This document shows positions 53,323 to 56,686 of a stretch of 56,686 nucleotides of DNA, in pieces. The DNA is from Alphaproteobacteria bacterium. Its GTDB lineage: Bacteria > Pseudomonadota > Alphaproteobacteria > RF32 > CAG-239. Made by a program: the position numbers and the translations under genes. The stretch is from positions 1-56,686 of the forward strand of contig SUUV01000007.1 of assembly GCA_015062345.1 (NCBI GenBank), given 5' to 3'. Numbering within the stretch: position 1 is the first letter of the stretch; each line of letters starts with the position of its first letter. The notes under the pieces are model-generated. The model was not told the origin of the DNA. It did no database searches and was given only the letters and a program-made list of their open reading frames with translations.

Positions 53323-53355
53323 AAAAAATGGCTCAGGTTTCTCAAGCCATTTTTT
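53323..53355 (-). terminator. Terminator after the rodZ-like gene
   Basis: AAAAAATGGCT/AGCCATTTTTT stem, symmetric, between the rodZ-like gene and hisS. hisS must therefore be transcribed partly from its own promoter or by readthrough. Confidence 0.82.
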
Positions 53356-53372
53356 GCTTTTTTAGTTTTTTG

Positions 53373-54221
53373 CTAATGATTTAAAAAGTCATCAAGTTTA
53401 ATGTTTGTTTGCTTTTTCGGGCCGGCAACTTTGACAAGCTCATCATTGATAAACACATCAACATTAAAATATCTGCCGACCGAAAAAATCAAATTCGGGA
53501 CATCGGGAACTTCATATTCAAAGCCTTTTTGATAAATTCCGCTAATATAAACCTGCTTATCATCTTTTACTTCAAACCACGATTCGCCATTAAACTTTAC
53601 TACAATCTTGTTTTTTTGTTCTACCGGATTTAGATTTGTTTCAACAACATTCTCAACTTCCGGCTCAACATAATTTTCTTCAACCACTGTTACGGTATCT
53701 TCTTCAACAACTAATGCCACTTGTTCTTCAACAACATTCTCAACTTCCGGCTCAACATAATTTTCTTCAACCGCAATATTGTCACTCACTTCCGATTCGG
53801 TTGTCACATTGTCACGACCGAAAGCAAGAACTAAAAGGTATAAAACCAAAACCAAACATATACCGACCAAAATTTGCTTAAAGTTCGGCATGGTCAGAGT
53901 TGTGTGCTTTTTTACAATCGGCTTAGCTACCGTATCATTTTTTTTCGGCATAGACTCTTCTTTATAACACTGAACAATACGCTCGGCATTTAAGCCTAAA
54001 TAGTCGGCATAAGAACGAATAAAACCGATACCGTACGGAACCGGCGGTAACTCGTTAAAATCGCTTTCTTCAATGGCTTTGATATAAATTTTTCTGATAC
54101 ACAAAGCCTTAGCCACGGCTTCAACCGATTTTTTTTGATTTTGCCTTGTATATTTTAAGAACATTCCCACAGTAGCGGGTTCTTGAGAATTTTGTTCTGT
54201 TGTTTTATTATCCTGTTCCAC
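53373..54221 (-). CDS. RodZ-like cytoskeletal/HTH membrane protein
   Basis: A 282-residue protein. An N-terminal helix-turn-helix (about 20-85, FLKYTRQNQKKSVEAVAKAL) is followed by a membrane helix around 117-135. A periplasmic linker carries a direct repeat (VEENYVEPEVENVVE twice), and a C-terminal DUF4115 beta domain follows (VKFNGESWFEVKDDKQVYIS). RodZ links MreB to the cell wall synthesis machinery. The HTH-TM-DUF4115 order supports the call. In this lineage the gene lies between ptsP and hisS. Confidence 0.85.
   Translation of the reverse strand: MEQDNKTTEQNSQEPATVGMFLKYTRQNQKKSVEAVAKALCIRKIYIKAIEESDFNELPPVPYGIGFIRSYADYLGLNAERIVQCYKEESMPKKNDTVAKPIVKKHTTLTMPNFKQILVGICLVLVLYLLVLAFGRDNVTTESEVSDNIAVEENYVEPEVENVVEEQVALVVEEDTVTVVEENYVEPEVENVVETNLNPVEQKNKIVVKFNGESWFEVKDDKQVYISGIYQKGFEYEVPDVPNLIFSVGRYFNVDVFINDELVKVAGPKKQTNIKLDDFLNH
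53641..53772. repeat. 45-bp direct repeat inside the rodZ-like gene
   Basis: Two identical 45-bp copies (53641-53685 and 53728-53772) 87 bp apart, a multiple of three, encode the repeated VEENYVEPEVENVVE segment of the periplasmic linker. Recombination between them would remove 29 codons and leave the frame intact. Confidence 0.85.
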
Positions 54222-54270
54222 TTGATATATCCTTTATTTTTAAATTTTCATCATTAAAACACATTTTTTC

Positions 54271-56478
54271 CTAAATTGCAATAGCGTGGTCAAACGCATA
54301 GGATAATAATTGCGGTCTTAGTGTTCGTTTAGGTGATTTTAACAAAATCTGTACATAATCGGAAATGTCTTGTACATTTAACGAACGAATCATCTGTTTG
54401 ATGTTTGAATATGCCGAGCCTGCAACCGATAGTTGCCTATATCCCAATCCGATTAAAACCATGGCTTCAATCGGATTGCTGGCCATTTCACCGCACACGG
54501 AACAAGAAACTCCCGCTTTGTCGGCTTTTTTAACAATTTCTCTTAATACTCTTAAAAAAGGTGCCGACAACACATCGTATCTGTCGGTTATGCGCGGATT
54601 TCCTCGGTCACAAGCAAATATAAATTGCGCCAAATCATTGGTGCCCACAGATATAAAATCGGCATGCTTTAAAATTTCATCAAGTTGAAAAACAACCGAC
54701 GGCACTTCAATCATCAAACCGACTTTTACCGATTTGGGCACGGCTTGATTTTTTCTTTTTTCTTTTTCATATTCAAGCATCAAAGTTTCTTTGGCTTCTA
54801 AAAATTCGTCCAAACTTGCTATCATCGGGAACATAACTCTTAATTCTTTGCCGGCCGATGCCCTTAAAAATGCTTTCATTTGTTTTCTTAAAATTGCCCG
54901 TCTGTCAAGAGTGATACGAATTGAACGCCACCCGATTGCAGGATTGTCCTCATTCATATTGTTCCAGTAAGGCAACAGTTTGTCCGAACCGACATCAAGA
55001 CTTCTGAAAATCACACTCTTATTGCCGGCTCTGTCTATAAGCTTTTTATAAAAAGAAATTTGCTTGTCAACATCGGGCATTTTATCCGATGACATAAAAG
55101 GAATTTCCGTACGATACAGACCGATACCGTCACATCTGGTAGATTCCAAATAATCCATATCAAAATCGAGACCGATATTTATGTTAAGTTTTATCTTAAC
55201 TCCGTCTGAAGTTTTGTTGGCATATTTTTTGAGCTTTTCAAGTTGCTCTAACACAATTGCCATATCTTTTTGTTTAGATTTAAATTTTTCTTTTATATCA
55301 TCGGTCGGATTGATGTAAACATAGCCTTCCTGTCCGTCAATTGCCAACAATTCGTCGTCTTTTACATCTTTGAATATTCCTCGTATTTTTGCTATTACCG
55401 GTATGTTTAAGGCTTTTGCGACAATGGCCACATGCATTGTGGGAGTGCCTTCTTCAATGATGAGGCCTCGAATTTTTTTATAATCATAATCCATTAAATC
55501 GGCCGGTCCCATGGTTTGCGCCACAACAATTATGTCACCGTTGTACGATTTGTCCGCATTGTCGTTTCCGCTTAAAAACATGAGTAACCTATCGGCAACA
55601 TCTCTTAAATCAAGCAAGCGCTCACGCAAATAAGAATCTGAGCCGGAAGACAACCTGTTCCACATATCTTCATAAGCTCTTTCAACAGCGGCTTCGGCAG
55701 TTAAGCCGCTTTCAATGTTGTCGGAAATTTTTTTGTACCACCCTTTGTCCTTGGCAAACATTCGGTAAGTTTCTAAAATATCAGTGTGTTCACCCAAGCC
55801 TAAACGAGTCGAATTAAATTTTTCATCTAATTTTTTATTCATACGAACTTTGGCATCTTCAAGACGAGCAAGTTCCAAACTTTTATCTTCGGCAAAAATT
55901 TTGATTAAAGCTTGCCTTCTCCTGTGAACAACTGCGCAACCGACACCAAAACCTTTGTTTAACACAACACCTTTTAAACGGTCTTTTAGGTTTAATCCGC
56001 GAGATTTTATCAACTTTTTCTTATACGCATTAATTTCTTCGGTTGCAAAAAATGTGGTAAGAAACATGGCAATTGTTTCAAGCATAGACATTTCTTCATC
56101 AGTAAAGTGCCGTTCGTTTTTGTCGGCAATTAAGATAACACCTGCGGCCTTATTCCACCTGAGCATGGGCGAACCGATGACAGATTTGAAACGCTCCGCA
56201 GAATTGTTGCAAAAAACAGAATGCCTTTGTGCAGCAATCTCGCCAATGATAGTTTCACCGTAACGAATGTTTGTTTTATATTCGTCTTCAAATCCAAATT
56301 TGCAAAACAATTCAAGGTAAGTATCATCAACAGTAATGTAACAAGCACAAGCATCAACATCAAACCCCTGAGCAATCAGACTCATGGTATGTTCCAATTT
56401 GTCGGATATGTCTTTATTTTCGGAAATATCCTGTTGGATTTTTTGCAAAATTGCCATAGCTTTTGTTGCTGCGTTCAA
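54271..56478 (-). CDS. ptsP: Phosphoenolpyruvate-protein phosphotransferase PtsP (EI-Ntr)
   Basis: A 735-residue enzyme that starts the nitrogen-related phosphotransfer chain. An N-terminal GAF domain covers about 10-160. A PTS enzyme I domain then has the phosphohistidine H349 (EGTPTMHVAIVAKALN), and a C-terminal PEP-binding barrel has GIGLYRTEIPFM, FRSLDVGSDKLLPYW and CSVCGEMAS. A TTG start with GGGGA 7 nt upstream is the best start; an in-frame TTG eight codons upstream and an ATG seven codons downstream are less well placed. ptsP near prfA is common in Alphaproteobacteria. Confidence 0.95.
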   Translation of the reverse strand: MNAATKAMAILQKIQQDISENKDISDKLEHTMSLIAQGFDVDACACYITVDDTYLELFCKFGFEDEYKTNIRYGETIIGEIAAQRHSVFCNNSAERFKSVIGSPMLRWNKAAGVILIADKNERHFTDEEMSMLETIAMFLTTFFATEEINAYKKKLIKSRGLNLKDRLKGVVLNKGFGVGCAVVHRRRQALIKIFAEDKSLELARLEDAKVRMNKKLDEKFNSTRLGLGEHTDILETYRMFAKDKGWYKKISDNIESGLTAEAAVERAYEDMWNRLSSGSDSYLRERLLDLRDVADRLLMFLSGNDNADKSYNGDIIVVAQTMGPADLMDYDYKKIRGLIIEEGTPTMHVAIVAKALNIPVIAKIRGIFKDVKDDELLAIDGQEGYVYINPTDDIKEKFKSKQKDMAIVLEQLEKLKKYANKTSDGVKIKLNINIGLDFDMDYLESTRCDGIGLYRTEIPFMSSDKMPDVDKQISFYKKLIDRAGNKSVIFRSLDVGSDKLLPYWNNMNEDNPAIGWRSIRITLDRRAILRKQMKAFLRASAGKELRVMFPMIASLDEFLEAKETLMLEYEKEKRKNQAVPKSVKVGLMIEVPSVVFQLDEILKHADFISVGTNDLAQFIFACDRGNPRITDRYDVLSAPFLRVLREIVKKADKAGVSCSVCGEMASNPIEAMVLIGLGYRQLSVAGSAYSNIKQMIRSLNVQDISDYVQILLKSPKRTLRPQLLSYAFDHAIAI

Positions 56479-56654
56479 AAAACTTCCCCTTTTGATAATC
56501 AAAAAACATCTTTATGCTTTCTGTTATATTATTTATATTTGTTTTTGCCAAGCACATTCTTAACTTATTTGCTACATTTTATAAAAAAATGTGTTAAAAC
56601 ACAATTAAATCCGAACACCTGTAATTAGCATAAATTCTACCGGAGAGAGTAAAT

Positions 56655-56686
56655 TTGAGAGTAATATTTTTCTTAGCAGGAGGATA
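56655..56686 (+). CDS. Possible start of a gene cut by the window edge
   Basis: A TTG 8 nt after GGAGAGAG opens a frame reading MRVIFFLAGG to the edge. It is divergent from ptsP across about 175 nt. Too little is visible to name a product; it is supported mainly by the ribosome-binding site and hydrophobic start. Confidence 0.35.
   Translation, partial: MRVIFFLAGG

Overview
This window looks like a chromosomal segment of a low-GC, Gram-negative alphaproteobacterium, most likely an uncultured host-associated (gut-type) lineage. The evidence is an LPS and outer-membrane gene set (lptB, an lptC-lptA fusion, kdsD, lpxA, bamB), a PtsP (EI-Ntr) gene near prfA, an ELM1-family gene and an Mrp-type ATPase. 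The taxonomic placement is inference from gene content; there is no rRNA gene and I recognised no tRNA gene.

Most of the window is housekeeping. At 2.4-9 kb a minus-strand block carries lptB, lptC/A, kdsD, holC, a DegP-like protease, hflC and hflK. At 9.1-11 kb lie mrp, a DUF3307 gene and a membrane protein. At 11.8-15.8 kb lie an aminotransferase, a shortened lactate/malate dehydrogenase, lpxA, an ApaG-domain gene and a lipoprotein. At 15.9-22.5 kb lie an ankyrin protein, a membrane pyrophosphatase and a subtilisin-type autotransporter. At 25.2-30.6 kb lie transketolase, a lipoprotein, an RNA methyltransferase and a diguanylate cyclase. At 30.7-35.5 kb lie a membrane protein and yfgM-bamB-der. 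At 37.7-46.4 kb lie a 57-residue ORF, a Lon-like protease, two TPR proteins, a DUF805 protein, a ferredoxin and htpG. At 47-56.5 kb lie the ELM1 gene, small exported proteins, a DnaJ-like protein, a DUF1349 protein, prfA, hisS, rodZ-like and ptsP.

The unusual layer is a set of dispersed single-gene cassettes placed between the housekeeping genes. Eight encode exported proteins of about 144-164 residues with near-identical signal peptides, a conserved N-terminal block, a hypervariable centre and a conserved C-terminal strand resembling DUF4402. They start at 553, 1431, 11296, 23896, 24709, 37173, 46892 (minus) and 50515. All eight, plus a type IV pilin-like gene (23173, minus) and a Cys-rich DUF1566-type surface protein (35677), share one upstream element: an ACCTCA/TTTGATTTAAAT box, then TTGC, a run of 11-12 A, CGGTT and a -10 hexamer. 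The -10 is TATGAT in the eight DUF4402 genes and TAGAAT in the other two. The DUF4402 genes also share a 5'UTR stem-loop that keeps its pairing despite base changes.

Taken together these look like a co-regulated, multi-copy surface-protein repertoire with a homopolymer inside the promoter spacer and conserved flanks that could recombine. Whether it is phase- or antigenically variable is inference. REP-like hairpin repeats with compensatory changes sit next to four of the cassettes (0.26-1.3 kb and 23.3-24.6 kb) and were not seen elsewhere in the window.
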